A DNA stretch of 64,000 nt from Stenotrophomonas sp. 24(2023) (GTDB lineage: Bacteria > Pseudomonadota > Gammaproteobacteria > Xanthomonadales > Xanthomonadaceae), in contig NZ_CP133160.1 in NCBI RefSeq assembly GCF_030913365.1, forward strand, positions 3,386,001-3,450,000, given 5' to 3'. This document shows, in pieces, positions 53,463 through 62,824 of this stretch. The notes below the pieces were generated by a model that had not been told where the DNA came from, searched no databases, and saw only the letters and a program-made list of their open reading frames with translations. The translations under genes and the position numbers were made by a program. Numbering within the stretch: position 1 is the stretch's first letter; each line of letters starts with the position of its first letter.

Positions 53463-54857
53463 GTGGATATGACGACGAACGAAAAGGCAGCGCGGGCGCT
53501 GCCGGTGCAGGATGCGCGGATCTACCCGCGCGGTGGCCTGGATGTGCTGTCGCGGGCCGAAGTGGCCCGCCTGCGCGATGCATCCGGTGGTGGCATGCAC
53601 GAACTGCTGCGCCGCTGTGCGCTGGCCGTGCTGACCAGTGGCAGTGCCTCGGACGATCCGCGCGCCGCGCGTGATCTCTACCCCGATTTCGACATCCAGG
53701 TGGCGCAGCAGGACCGCGGCGTGCGCATCGACCTGGTCAACGCCCCGGCGATGGCCTTCGTCGACGGCGAGATCATCCGCGGCGTGGCCGAACTGCTGTT
53801 CGCCGTGGTCCGCGACCTGGCCTACATGGCCATCGAGATGGGCCCGGCGTATGCGGCCGAGCTGGAATCGTCCGAAGGCATCACCAATGCCGTGTTCGGG
53901 CTGCTGCGCAACGCGCGCATCCTCAACCCGGGGGACCCGAACCTGGTGGTGTGCTGGGGCGGGCATTCGATCTCCCGCGACGAATACCTGTACACCAAGC
54001 AGGTGGGCTATGAGCTGGGCCTGCGTGGCCTGGACATCTGCACCGGCTGCGGTCCGGGCGCGATGAAGGGCCCGATGAAGGGCGCCACCATCGCCCACGC
54101 CAAGCAGCGCCGCACCGTCACGCGCTACATCGGCCTGACCGAACCGGGCATCATCGCGGCCGAGTCGCCCAACCCGATCGTCAACCACCTGGTGATCACC
54201 CCGGACATCGAGAAGCGCCTGGAATCGTTCGTCCGCATCGGCCACGGCATCATCGTGTTCGCGGGCGGCGTGGGCACGGCCGAGGAAATCCTCTACCTGC
54301 TGGGCATCCTGCTGCGCGAGGAGAACCAGCACCTGCCGTTCCCGCTGATCCTGACCGGCCCGACCGTGGCCGCGCCGTACTTCGAGCAGATCGACCGCTT
54401 CATCCGCCTGACCCTGGGCGAGGCGGCCGCCGAGCGTTACGAGATCATCATCGGCGACCCGGTGGCGGTGGCCAGGAAGATGGCCAGCGGCATCAAGCAG
54501 GTGCGCGAACACCGCCTGGCGCAGAAGGATTCGTTCTTCTTCAACTGGTCCATCGACATCCCGCTGGATTTCCAGCAGCCGTTCGTGCCCACCCACGAGG
54601 CGATGGCCGCACTGGACCTGCACCATGGCCGCCCGCCGCACGCGCTGGCGGCGGACCTGCGGCGCGCGTTCTCCGGCATCGTGGCCGGCAACGTGAAGGA
54701 AGACGGCATGCGCCGGATCGAGCAGTTCGGGCCGTTCCAGATCCATGGTGATGCGGACATGATGCAGGCCCTGGACGGCCTGCTGCGTGCCTTCGTGGAA
54801 CAGCGCCGGATGAAGATTTCCGGTGAATACCAGCCCTGCTACCAGGTACTGGCCTGA
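53463..54857 (+). CDS. ppnN: Pyrimidine/purine nucleotide 5'-monophosphate nucleosidase
   Basis: A 464-residue PpnN/YgdH protein. A central Rossmann lysine-decarboxylase-like (LOG) domain holds CTGCGPGAMKGPMKGA and FAGGVGTAEEILYLLG, the phosphate-binding PGGxGTxxE-type motif. N- and C-terminal domains complete the length. It cleaves nucleoside monophosphates to base and ribose-5-phosphate and is regulated by (p)ppGpp in E. coli. The GTG at 53463 is chosen because AAGGAAG lies eight bases before it; ATG 53469 is too far. An intrinsic terminator stands just upstream. Confidence 0.9.
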   Translation: MDMTTNEKAARALPVQDARIYPRGGLDVLSRAEVARLRDASGGGMHELLRRCALAVLTSGSASDDPRAARDLYPDFDIQVAQQDRGVRIDLVNAPAMAFVDGEIIRGVAELLFAVVRDLAYMAIEMGPAYAAELESSEGITNAVFGLLRNARILNPGDPNLVVCWGGHSISRDEYLYTKQVGYELGLRGLDICTGCGPGAMKGPMKGATIAHAKQRRTVTRYIGLTEPGIIAAESPNPIVNHLVITPDIEKRLESFVRIGHGIIVFAGGVGTAEEILYLLGILLREENQHLPFPLILTGPTVAAPYFEQIDRFIRLTLGEAAAERYEIIIGDPVAVARKMASGIKQVREHRLAQKDSFFFNWSIDIPLDFQQPFVPTHEAMAALDLHHGRPPHALAADLRRAFSGIVAGNVKEDGMRRIEQFGPFQIHGDADMMQALDGLLRAFVEQRRMKISGEYQPCYQVLA

Positions 54858-55017
54858 CCACGGCCGGCGCGGCAGGGGGCCGCGCCGGGCCGGCCCGGTG
54901 GCGGGGGTCGTCAAGCCATTGACGCCCGTCGCCCTGATCTGACCGTTCATCCCGCCGCCGCTTGCCGGCGGTGGGCCGGTGCGCCATCGTGGGGCCCACA
55001 ACGCTGGGGAGCGTCCA

Positions 55018-55533
55018 ATGTCATTGCGCCGTCCATACGGCTTCACGCTGGTCGAGTTGATGGTCACGCTGGTGGTGCTGGGCATCCTGGCGGCGGTGGC
55101 GTTTCCCAGCTTCCGCGGCATGATCCGCGCCAACCGCGTGACGACCTCCAGCAACGAGATCATCGCGCTGGTCAACCTGGCGCGCAGCGAGGCCATCCGC
55201 AACAACCGCGGGGGCGGGATCTGCGCCAGCAAGGACGGGCAGGGCTGCAACGGCAGCTGGTCCGATGGCCTGCTGGCCTGGGCCGATACCAACGGCGATG
55301 GTGCGTTCGGCAGCGATGAAACCGTGCTGCGCGTGACGCAGGGCAACCCGCTGATGGCGGTCGATGGCCCGGCCGGCGCGTCGATCACCTTCGACGGGCG
55401 CGGGCGCAGGCGGGCGGCATCGGACCAGGTGCTGATCCTCACCCCCAGCAGCTGCAAGGCCGGCGAACCCCGGCGGACGCTCACCATCAACCTTTCCGGC
55501 CAGGTCCGGGTGAAACGGGATGAATGCTCATGA
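55018..55533 (+). CDS. fimT: Minor type IV pseudopilin FimT/GspH type
   Basis: A 171-residue prepilin-like protein. The cleavage site is G|FTLVELMVTLVVLG, with Glu at position 5 of the mature form and a helix of about 25 residues. A GspH/FimT domain follows (about 40-170) with cysteines in GGICASKDGQGC and SSCKAGE. It likely joins the minor-pilin complex at the pilus tip. It is the first gene of the fimT-pilV-pilW-pilX-pilY1-pilE operon and overlaps pilV by four bases. The ATG at 55018 follows GGGGAGCG. Confidence 0.88.
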   Translation: MSLRRPYGFTLVELMVTLVVLGILAAVAFPSFRGMIRANRVTTSSNEIIALVNLARSEAIRNNRGGGICASKDGQGCNGSWSDGLLAWADTNGDGAFGSDETVLRVTQGNPLMAVDGPAGASITFDGRGRRRAASDQVLILTPSSCKAGEPRRTLTINLSGQVRVKRDECS

Positions 55534-56027
55534 AGCGGCGTACTCAGGCCCGCCTCCGTCGGGGGCAGGGGGGCTTCAGCCTGATCGAGGTGATGGTCGC
55601 CGTGCTGGTGCTGGCCTTCGGGCTGCTCGGCTTCGCCCTGCTGCAGACGATGAGCGTGCGTTTCGTGCAGAGCGCCAACTACCGCACGCAGGCCACCAAC
55701 CTGGCCAATGACCTGGTGGAACTGATGCGGGCGCAGCGTGGCGCGACGCTGGCCGGCGGGGACTACACCAAGGCCTCGTTCAAGGCCGGGTCGGTGGCGG
55801 TCAGCGGCGCCTGCGCCTGGCCCACCGGCACCAAGATCGGCGCCGACCAGAACCTTGCGCGCTGGCAGTGCCAGGTGGTGAAGGCACTGGGCGACAAGGC
55901 GGCGGCGGATATCCAGTTCAACAAGAGCACCGGCGTGGTCAGCGTGTCGATCAGCTGGGGCGACCAGCGCTGGGACGCCAAGAACCCCGACAGCCTGACC
56001 ACCTTCGGCCTGACGACCACCCTGTGA
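55530..56027 (+). CDS. pilV: Minor type IV pilin PilV
   Basis: A 165-residue prepilin. The site G|GFSLIEVMVAVLVLAFGLLG is followed by a small globular domain with CAWPTGTKIGADQNLARWQC, likely disulfide-bonded. PilV helps prime pilus assembly. The ATG 55530 overlaps the fimT stop; an upstream ATG at 55524 is less well placed. pilW starts eight bases after it ends. Confidence 0.87.
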   Translation: MKRRTQARLRRGQGGFSLIEVMVAVLVLAFGLLGFALLQTMSVRFVQSANYRTQATNLANDLVELMRAQRGATLAGGDYTKASFKAGSVAVSGACAWPTGTKIGADQNLARWQCQVVKALGDKAAADIQFNKSTGVVSVSISWGDQRWDAKNPDSLTTFGLTTTL

Positions 56028-56034
56028 ACCTGCC

Positions 56035-57192
56035 ATGACGCCTTCTCAACGCATCCGCGGCCTGTCATTGATCGAACTGATGGTCGCCATGGTCATCGGC
56101 CTGGTGCTCATGCTGGGCGTCGTGCAGATCTTCATCGGCTCGCGGGCCGCCTCGCAGCTGTCCGAAGGTGCCGCCCGCACGCAGGAAAACGCGCGCTTCG
56201 CGCTGGATTTCCTGCAGCACGACCTGCGCATGGCCGGCCATTTCGGTTGTGTCAACGACCAGGCCCATGTGGTGAAGAACACCAACGACATCGGCTACCA
56301 CCTGGGTATCGCGGCCGGCAGCGGCGATCCTCTGGATTTCTCGATTCCCGTGCAGGGTTACGAAGCCGAGGGCACCGCGCCGAAATCGACGCTGACCCTG
56401 GGGGGCGCCTGGAAATCGGTGCTGGCGGCGCCGGGCAGCATCACCGGCCTGAAGCCGGCACCGCTGGCGGGCAGTGACATCCTGGTGCTGCGCCTGCTCA
56501 GCCCGGAGGGCGCCGTGGTCACCGGCACCAGCGTCGCCGGTACCAAGACCACCCTCACCGTGGCCGCCGAGGGCATGGCACGGCTCAAGGCGGGCGTGGG
56601 CGGTACCCCCGGTGTGTTCGCGCTGGCCGACTGCACCCGTGCCGATGTGTTTCCAGCGACGGTTGCCGGCAACGCGGTCACCGTGGACAAGGTGGACCTG
56701 AGCAACTATTCGATCAACAACGCGATGACCATGCTCTACCGTGCCGATGGCCTGGTGTATTACGTGTCGCGCAACAGCAGCAACGAGCCGGCGCTGTACC
56801 GTGCCCGCGCCAACGGGGCCGGGGGCTACGGCGATGGCGAGGAGCTGGTGGAGGGCATCGAGAGCCTGCAGCTGCTGTACGGCCTGGATGCGACCACCAA
56901 CATCAGCCTGACCACGCCGCCCAGCGGCAACATCGTCGAGCAGCGCACGGCCAATGATGTCAGCACCGCCAACGATGCCACGGCGGTGGGCCAGTGGCGT
57001 CGTGTCGGCATGGTGCAGGTGGGGCTGCTTGCCCGCAGTCCGCAGCCGGCCAACGCCCAGTCCCCCGACAAGGCGCAGAACTACCTCGGGGTGCTGGGCG
57101 TGACCGTGGCGCCGGGAGCGCAGGACGACAAGCGTCACCGCGGTACCTATGAAGTCTCCGTTGCATTGCGCAACCGCCTGTTCGGGAACTGA
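56035..57192 (+). CDS. pilW: Minor type IV pilin PilW
   Basis: A 385-residue prepilin. The site G|LSLIELMVAMVIGLVLML follows a short basic leader, and a large beta-rich domain (about 40-385) includes GHFGCVND and ALADCTRADV cysteines. PilW is a large minor pilin that docks with PilX and PilY1. It is separated from pilX by five bases. Confidence 0.88.
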   Translation: MTPSQRIRGLSLIELMVAMVIGLVLMLGVVQIFIGSRAASQLSEGAARTQENARFALDFLQHDLRMAGHFGCVNDQAHVVKNTNDIGYHLGIAAGSGDPLDFSIPVQGYEAEGTAPKSTLTLGGAWKSVLAAPGSITGLKPAPLAGSDILVLRLLSPEGAVVTGTSVAGTKTTLTVAAEGMARLKAGVGGTPGVFALADCTRADVFPATVAGNAVTVDKVDLSNYSINNAMTMLYRADGLVYYVSRNSSNEPALYRARANGAGGYGDGEELVEGIESLQLLYGLDATTNISLTTPPSGNIVEQRTANDVSTANDATAVGQWRRVGMVQVGLLARSPQPANAQSPDKAQNYLGVLGVTVAPGAQDDKRHRGTYEVSVALRNRLFGN

Positions 57193-57197
57193 CGACC

Positions 57198-57710
57198 ATG
57201 AAGCTCCGTCCCGCCTCCTTCCGCACCGGCCCGCGCGCGCAGCGCGGCGCGGTCCTGTACCTGGCCCTGATGCTGCTCATCCTGCTGGCCCTGCTGGGCG
57301 TGGTCGGCATGCAGGTGGCGGGCATGCAGGAACGCATGTCCTCCAACTACCGGGCCGGCAGCATGGCGTTCCAGAATGCGGAAGGCGCCGCGCGCAGCGC
57401 CGAGAACGCCGTGGAGAAGATCGCCAACCGGCAGGCGCCGGGGGACAGCCCTGTCGTGGTGGCCTCTGAGATCGACCAGCGCTGCGATGACGGTTTCGAC
57501 CCTTCGGCCTGGGTGCAGCAGACCACGCTCGGGGCCAAGCCGGCGATCAAGGTGCGGCAGATCCAGGGGTGCATCCAGGGCGAGGGGGCCCTGGATATGG
57601 GCAAGCCGCTGGAGGCTGCCACGCCGGTGTACCAGATCACCAGCTATGCGGCCGACAGCAATGGCGAGGCAACCTCGCGCTCGGCCATCGACACCATCTT
57701 CAAGCTGTGA
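57198..57710 (+). CDS. pilX: Minor type IV pilin PilX
   Basis: A 170-residue pseudopilin. The leader ends at RG, followed by AVLYLALMLLILLALLGVVG; Glu5 is absent, as is usual for PilX, which sits at the complex tip. The soluble part (about 45-170) contains DQRCDD and GCIQGEG cysteines. It cooperates with PilV, PilW and PilY1 in pilus priming. pilY1 follows after 14 bases. Confidence 0.85.
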   Translation: MKLRPASFRTGPRAQRGAVLYLALMLLILLALLGVVGMQVAGMQERMSSNYRAGSMAFQNAEGAARSAENAVEKIANRQAPGDSPVVVASEIDQRCDDGFDPSAWVQQTTLGAKPAIKVRQIQGCIQGEGALDMGKPLEAATPVYQITSYAADSNGEATSRSAIDTIFKL

Positions 57711-57724
57711 GGCCGGGGAGCCCC

Positions 57725-60700
57725 ATGAACACGCGCAACCGCACTCTCCTGGCAGGTACCGGCCTGCTCCTGCTGGCCGGCGCCGGCTACCTCGTGCATA
57801 CCCTGTCCGCCGCGCAGGCCCAGGGCGTGCTGGCGCAGGAACCGATGAACGTGCAGACGCGTGCCACGCCGGCCTTCATCATGGCCGTGGACGATTCGAA
57901 CTCGATGACCTTCGAGCGCATGTTCCCCGGTGGCGACGGGCGCATGCGCTGGAACAGCGGCAACAGCAGCTTCTTCAGTTCCGCCGGCGTGTTCTACAGC
58001 GTGGGTGATGGCTGCGCGAACAATTCCAGCGACTGCTTCCTGTACCTGTTCCCGCATTCGGGCTTCAACACCAGCTATTCGCCGGGCCAGGCCATTCCGC
58101 CGCTGGACATCTACGGTTTCGCGCGCTCGCACGTCTACAACGCCAGCTACTTCAATCCGGCGGTGACCTACGCACCGTGGACCAATGCCGATGGCACCAG
58201 CTGGGCAAATGCCGTCACCACGCAGACCCGTGCCGACCCGCGTTCCGGCCAGGCCGGCTACACGACGGTCTACGACCTGACCGCCGACCGTTCGGAAACG
58301 TCCGAGTCGTTCCAGTTCACCAGCGGCATGTACATCCCGAACCTGGATGGCACCGGCAATGCGTACTACCGCAACAACGGGTGGCGTACCGATGCCCTGA
58401 ACAACCCGGGCAACAACCGCTATCCCATCCGCTACTTCCCGGCCACGTTCTACCTGCCTTCGGCGGCGGCGGCACCGGCCGGCTACCTGACGGCCAATAC
58501 GAACCGCCCGGTGGTCAGCGGGGCCTGTGGTCCGAACTGCGACATGCGGCGCTACCAGATCAAGCGAGCCAACTACAGCAGCGATGCCGCCTACAACGCG
58601 GCCATCCAGAACTTCGCCAACTGGTTCCAGTACCACCGCAACCGCATCCTGGCCATGGTCGGCTCGTCCACCAGCGCCCTGGCCGGCGTGGACACGATGC
58701 GCGTGGGCTACTTCACCATCAACAGCCTGCAGAACGTGACCATGTACGACATGGTCACCAACCGTGCCGATCTCTACAACCAGATCTACACGCTGGCGCC
58801 GCGTGGTGGCACGCCCAACCGCCGCGCCGTGGAATTCCTGTCCGACCAGTTCAGGCGGACGGATACCGGCGCGCCGGTACAGCTGGCCTGCCAGCGCAAC
58901 GGTGGCATGCTGTTCACCGACGGCTACACCAACTCGGGCAACAAGCCCACGGCATCGTTCAACAACGCCGACAACGCCGGTACCACCCATTTCCCGCGGC
59001 TGCCGTTCGCTGACGGCTACAGCAACACCATCGCCGACATCGCCGCCGCATCCTATGCCGGCATCCGTACGCCGCTGCGCACGGGGACCGGTTTCCCGGC
59101 AGGGCAGGTGCCGGTGGATGAAAAGTGCAAGACGCTGGACAAGAGCAGCCCGGACTGGAAGCGCCTGGACTGCCAGACCGACCTGCACATGAATTTCTAC
59201 GGTGTCACGCTGGGCGCGCAGGGCCGCATCTATGGCGTCAACGCCGCGGCGACGGCTGACCCGTACACCAACGCTCCCAACTGGGATTCCAACCCCGATC
59301 CGACCTCGGTCGATGACGGCACGGTGGTGGACGAACTGTGGCATGCCGCGATCAACAGCCGTGGCGAGTTCATCAACGCACAGACGCCGGCGGAAGTGAC
59401 CGAGGCGATGCGCCGCGTGCTGTCCTCGATCACCGGCGGTGCATCGCCGTCCGGCACGGTGGGCATGACCGGTGCGCGCATCGGCGCCGGTTCGCTGGCG
59501 GTCACGCCCAGCTATGACATCACCAACAGCGCCACGGACTGGTCGAGCAAGCTGGTCGCTTCCAGCGTGAAGGTCAATGCCGATCAGGTGGCCGAATTCA
59601 CCCAGGCCTGGGAAGCCTCGACCCTGCTGACCTCCAGCAACCGGCGCATCGTGGCCAACAAGGGCGGCACGCCGGTGGATTTCACCAGTGCCCGGATCAG
59701 CCTGCAGGACCTGTGCAGCAAGCCGACCGGCAAGTACGCCGAGATGCTGGTCTGTTCGACCGACAAGCTGACCTCGATCAAGGCCGACATCGACACCGCG
59801 ATCCGTTACCTCAGCGCGGACGCGGCGATGGAAGTGCGGCGCGGCGGCAAGTACCGTGATCGCACCACCACGCTGGGCGATATCGTCAACTCGGCCCCGG
59901 TGGTGAGTTCCCCGCTGGATGATTATGGCTACCGGCAGCTGGGGGGCGACTATGCCGTCAGCTACGCCAAGTACCTGGAGGCCAAGGCCAAGGACCGGCG
60001 CTACATGGTCTATGTCGGCGCCAACGACGGCATGCTGCATGCGTTCGACGGCGGCATGGGCGCCGATGGCAGGCAGGACGCCAACGGCGGCCGCGAGAGC
60101 TTCGCCTACATTCCAGGCACCGCGCTGGGCCACATGGCCAACCTGCTGTTCCCGTACAAGGCCAACACCAACGACCAGACCTTCCGCCACCGCTACTACG
60201 TCGATGGCCCGGTGACCGTGTCGGACACGCTCAATGGCGATACCTGGCAGACCAGCCTGGTGGGCACGGCCGGCGCGGGCGGCCGGTCGGTGTTCGCGCT
60301 GAACGTCAGTGCGCCCGGCAGCTTCGGTACCGGCCAGGTGCTGTGGGAGATCAACGATATCAACACGTCGCTGTCGCAGGCGGTGCGTGACAACATCGGC
60401 TTCGTCCTCGGCAAGCCGGTGGTCGTGCCCGTCAAGGAAGGCAAGGGCGTGGCCTGGAAGGCGATTTTCGGCAACGGCTACAACAGCACCAGCGGCAAGG
60501 CGGTGCTGTTCGTGGTGGACATGGCATCGGGCGCGGTGCGGATGATTTCCGCCGCCGAGACCACCTCCGGCACCGGCATTTCCGGCAGCAATGGCCTGGG
60601 CAACGTGGTGGTCGTCGACCGCTGGCGTGGCGACCAGCAGGACGTGCGTGGCCGTGACGGCCTGGCCGATACCGTGTACGCAGCCGACCAGCGGGGCGCG

Positions 60701-61489
60701 GTGTGGAAGTTCGACCTGACCAGCAGCACCGACGCCGAACTGGCCGCGCCGCTGTTCACCACGCAGACCCACCAGGAGACCGACCGCCGTGTGTTCCGCC
60801 AGCCGATCACCGGGGGCATGACCGCCGCCACCGGGCCGGGCGGCGGCGTGATGCTGTACTTCGGTACGGGCAGCTTCTCGTTCATGAACGACAAGCAGGA
60901 TTCGACCCAGCAGGCGCTGTATGCGGTCAATGACCTGTCGGGCAAGAGCGTGACCTCGACGCTGACCCCCGACAACCTTGTGCCCTATACCAGCAGCGCG
61001 CCTGCGGCCGGTGCCACCGAGCGCGCCATCACGCTGGGCACTGCACCGGCCAACGCGCGGGGCTGGGTCATCCGCCTGCCCACCGCCAACGGCGAGCGTT
61101 TCGTGGGCAATCCGTTGCTGGTGAGCGGCATCCTCTTCATGCCGACCTATGTTCCCAACCTGCAGACCGAAGGCTGCTCGACCAGTGGCTCGAACTGGCT
61201 GTTCGGCCTGTCCTCGCTGACTGGAGCGCCGGCACTGGACCAGGTGCGTTACGGGTCGGCCAAGGGCACTTCACCGGCCAAGGGGACAGCAGGCGTGGCC
61301 CTGAACACGCAAGGCACCGCACCGGTGCGTGACCTGTCGCTGTCGGTGCTGCCACGCCTGGGCAGCGGTTCCGACGGCAGTGGCCCGCCGGGGGGCAGTG
61401 GCTGCTGGATGAGCGTGGGTGCCTCCGGCAGCACGCCGATGTACCTGCCTTACCCGTGTGGCCGTCAATCGTGGCGACAACTGCAATGA
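57725..61489 (+). CDS. pilY1: Type IV pilus tip adhesin PilY1
   Basis: A 1254-residue protein. After a signal peptide (about 1-34) an N-terminal VWA-like domain carries the metal-site motif D56-D-S-N-S60. The C-terminal beta propeller (about 700-1130) includes VYVGANDGMLHAFDGGMG. In it is an RGD at 968-970 followed by RGRDGLADTVYAADQRG, the PilY1 calcium-loop neighbourhood, though the loop is degenerate. PilY1 controls pilus extension, surface sensing and adhesion. The ATG 57725 is chosen; the longer upstream frame overlaps pilX. Confidence 0.9.
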   Translation: MNTRNRTLLAGTGLLLLAGAGYLVHTLSAAQAQGVLAQEPMNVQTRATPAFIMAVDDSNSMTFERMFPGGDGRMRWNSGNSSFFSSAGVFYSVGDGCANNSSDCFLYLFPHSGFNTSYSPGQAIPPLDIYGFARSHVYNASYFNPAVTYAPWTNADGTSWANAVTTQTRADPRSGQAGYTTVYDLTADRSETSESFQFTSGMYIPNLDGTGNAYYRNNGWRTDALNNPGNNRYPIRYFPATFYLPSAAAAPAGYLTANTNRPVVSGACGPNCDMRRYQIKRANYSSDAAYNAAIQNFANWFQYHRNRILAMVGSSTSALAGVDTMRVGYFTINSLQNVTMYDMVTNRADLYNQIYTLAPRGGTPNRRAVEFLSDQFRRTDTGAPVQLACQRNGGMLFTDGYTNSGNKPTASFNNADNAGTTHFPRLPFADGYSNTIADIAAASYAGIRTPLRTGTGFPAGQVPVDEKCKTLDKSSPDWKRLDCQTDLHMNFYGVTLGAQGRIYGVNAAATADPYTNAPNWDSNPDPTSVDDGTVVDELWHAAINSRGEFINAQTPAEVTEAMRRVLSSITGGASPSGTVGMTGARIGAGSLAVTPSYDITNSATDWSSKLVASSVKVNADQVAEFTQAWEASTLLTSSNRRIVANKGGTPVDFTSARISLQDLCSKPTGKYAEMLVCSTDKLTSIKADIDTAIRYLSADAAMEVRRGGKYRDRTTTLGDIVNSAPVVSSPLDDYGYRQLGGDYAVSYAKYLEAKAKDRRYMVYVGANDGMLHAFDGGMGADGRQDANGGRESFAYIPGTALGHMANLLFPYKANTNDQTFRHRYYVDGPVTVSDTLNGDTWQTSLVGTAGAGGRSVFALNVSAPGSFGTGQVLWEINDINTSLSQAVRDNIGFVLGKPVVVPVKEGKGVAWKAIFGNGYNSTSGKAVLFVVDMASGAVRMISAAETTSGTGISGSNGLGNVVVVDRWRGDQQDVRGRDGLADTVYAADQRGAVWKFDLTSSTDAELAAPLFTTQTHQETDRRVFRQPITGGMTAATGPGGGVMLYFGTGSFSFMNDKQDSTQQALYAVNDLSGKSVTSTLTPDNLVPYTSSAPAAGATERAITLGTAPANARGWVIRLPTANGERFVGNPLLVSGILFMPTYVPNLQTEGCSTSGSNWLFGLSSLTGAPALDQVRYGSAKGTSPAKGTAGVALNTQGTAPVRDLSLSVLPRLGSGSDGSGPPGGSGCWMSVGASGSTPMYLPYPCGRQSWRQLQ

Positions 61490-61512
61490 TCCTGCCGACT
61501 GGACGTTCCGAC

Positions 61513-61923
61513 ATGCCTACCTTTTCCCCGCGCCGTCGCGCCGCTGGCTTCAACCTGATCGAGCTGATGCTGGTACTCGCCGTCATCGGCGTGCTGGCAG
61601 CCATCGCGCTGCCCAGCTACCAGTCCCACGTACGGAAGGTCCGCCGTGCGGTGGTGCAGGCCGACATGGCCGAGTACGCGCAGCGGGCCGAGCGTTTCCA
61701 CTCCAGCAACAACAGCTATTCCGGGTACACGCTGCCGACCAGCGTGTCGCCCCGTGAAGGCGGGACCAGCTTCTACGCGCTGTCCCTGGAAAAGGTGTCG
61801 GCCTCGGCGTTCACGCTGGTGGCCCAGCCACAGAACGGGCAGGAAAAGGATGCCTGCGGCAAGCTGACCCTGGACCAGGCCAATCGCAAGACCGCCGAAG
61901 ACACCGTATCCAGTTGCTGGTGA
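61513..61923 (+). CDS. pilE: Minor type IV pilin PilE
   Basis: A 136-residue pilin-like protein. The site G|FNLIELMLVLAVIGVLAAIALPSYQ has Glu5 and the canonical N-terminal helix. The soluble part ends in a disulfide pair (KDACGKL ... SSCW). The last gene of the operon, it probably forms part of the minor pilin or pilus shaft-tip complex. Its start is 23 bases past pilY1. Confidence 0.85.
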   Translation: MPTFSPRRRAAGFNLIELMLVLAVIGVLAAIALPSYQSHVRKVRRAVVQADMAEYAQRAERFHSSNNSYSGYTLPTSVSPREGGTSFYALSLEKVSASAFTLVAQPQNGQEKDACGKLTLDQANRKTAEDTVSSCW

Positions 61924-61953
61924 TGCCGCGCGGCGGGGTGCCTCACGCAGGTG

Positions 61954-61982
61954 TTGCTCTCCGTGGGCAAGGTGATTACAAT
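61954..61982 (+). promoter_or_regulatory. Promoter of tRNA-Asn
   Basis: TTGCTC (61954-61959) and TACAAT (61977-61982) are 17 bases apart. The tRNA begins 10 bases after the -10, consistent with a short leader. Confidence 0.65.
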
Positions 61983-61992
61983 GCGCCTCCCC

Positions 61993-62069
61993 GCCCGAAT
62001 AGCTCAGCCGGTTAGAGCACTTGACTGTTAATCAGGGGGTCGTTGGTTCGAGTCCAACTTCGGGCGCCA
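61993..62069 (+). tRNA. tRNA-Asn (GUU)
   Basis: A 77-nucleotide cloverleaf. The acceptor GCCCGAA pairs with TTCGGGC, the discriminator is G, and CCA is encoded. The D-arm has AGCTCAGCCGGTTAGAGC; the anticodon loop CTGTTAA gives GUU at 62027-62029; the T-loop is GGTTCGAGTCC. A bidirectional terminator follows. No integrase or attL/attR duplication is seen, so the tRNA is not occupied by a mobile element here. Confidence 0.95.
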
Positions 62070-62077
62070 GATACTGC

Positions 62078-62110
62078 AAAAGCCGCGAGAAATCGCGGCT
62101 TTTGCTTTTT
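62078..62110. terminator. Bidirectional terminator after tRNA-Asn
   Basis: AAAAGCCGCGA (62078-62088) pairs with TCGCGGCTTTT (62093-62103) around GAAA. The T-rich right arm and TTTTT serve the tRNA; the A-rich left arm gives T-rich RNA for the convergent pseudopilin gene. Confidence 0.85.
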
Positions 62111-62137
62111 CCATGCCCGCATTTCCGCAGCACCTGG

Positions 62138-62695
62138 TCAGCACGTCATGTCACCGTGGTGGCGTTCGCTGCGGGTACGCCCACCGTTGTTCACCACCAG
62201 CCGCCCGTGCAGGCGGGGGCCGACGCAGATTGTCAGCGTGAGGTTGGCTCCGGGGCTGCGGCCATCGGGCTGGAAGAACACCTGTGGCCTGCCGCTGCTG
62301 GCCCGGGCATGGACGGCGATGTGGCGGTCACCGCGGTGGTACGCCAGCACCGCATCGGCCGACGCCGGGGGAGCCCGGTGGTCGCCGCTGGCAAACACCA
62401 TCCAGCCCTGGCTCCAGTCCGATGAACAGGTGGCCCCGTCGTCGCTGGCGCATAGGCCGATCAGCTGGCGTCGTGCCAGGGCCTGCATGCGTGCGCTGGA
62501 CAGGCTGGCATGCAGGTTCAGCTGCAAGGCGCTGGCGCGCTGCCGCAGCAGCAGCGATTGCCATGCCGGCCAGGCCAAGGCGGCCAGCAGGGACAGCACC
62601 GCCACCACCACCAGCAGTTCCGGCAGATGGAAGCCGGCGGGGCGGTGCCGCCGACAGCGGAGGGAGGCATGGCGGGAGGGATGAGGGAGGGGCAT
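62138..62695 (-). CDS. Orphan GspH/FimT-type pseudopilin
   Basis: A 185-residue prepilin-like protein. The cleavage site is G|FHLPELLVVVAVLSLLAALAWP, with Glu at position 5. A GspH/FimT-like domain follows (about 55-185), with cysteines in IGLCASDDGATCSS and a single later cysteine (TICVG). It is outside the operon and in the opposite direction, next to tRNA-Asn and uvrB. It could be a second FimT or feed a type II secretion system elsewhere. Start 62695 is uncertain; ATG 62716 adds seven residues. Confidence 0.78.
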   Translation of the reverse strand: MPLPHPSRHASLRCRRHRPAGFHLPELLVVVAVLSLLAALAWPAWQSLLLRQRASALQLNLHASLSSARMQALARRQLIGLCASDDGATCSSDWSQGWMVFASGDHRAPPASADAVLAYHRGDRHIAVHARASSGRPQVFFQPDGRSPGANLTLTICVGPRLHGRLVVNNGGRTRSERHHGDMTC

Positions 62696-62792
62696 GGCGG
62701 CAGCGTGCGCCGGCATGCACGGGCCGCCTATCGGCGCAGGACTGGCTGAAGGGTAGGCCCATCCATGAACCGGTCGTCACCGGACCGGCCGC

Positions 62793-62798
62793 TATACT
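62793..62798 (+). promoter_or_regulatory. -10 element of uvrB
   Basis: TATACT lies 27 bases before the uvrB start, with a weak -35. No LexA-like palindrome is visible in the 129-base gap, so SOS control is not evident. Confidence 0.45.
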
Positions 62799-62824
62799 GG
62801 CGGTTCCCGGGACCTGGCAACACC

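Noticed and set aside
57644..60772. Minus-strand open frame (1042 codons) opposite pilY1
   Set aside because: A shadow of high-GC codon use; the plus strand has clear PilY1 motifs and operon context.
61993..62110. Mobile element at tRNA-Asn
   Set aside because: No integrase, no repeated tRNA end and ordinary core genes on both sides.
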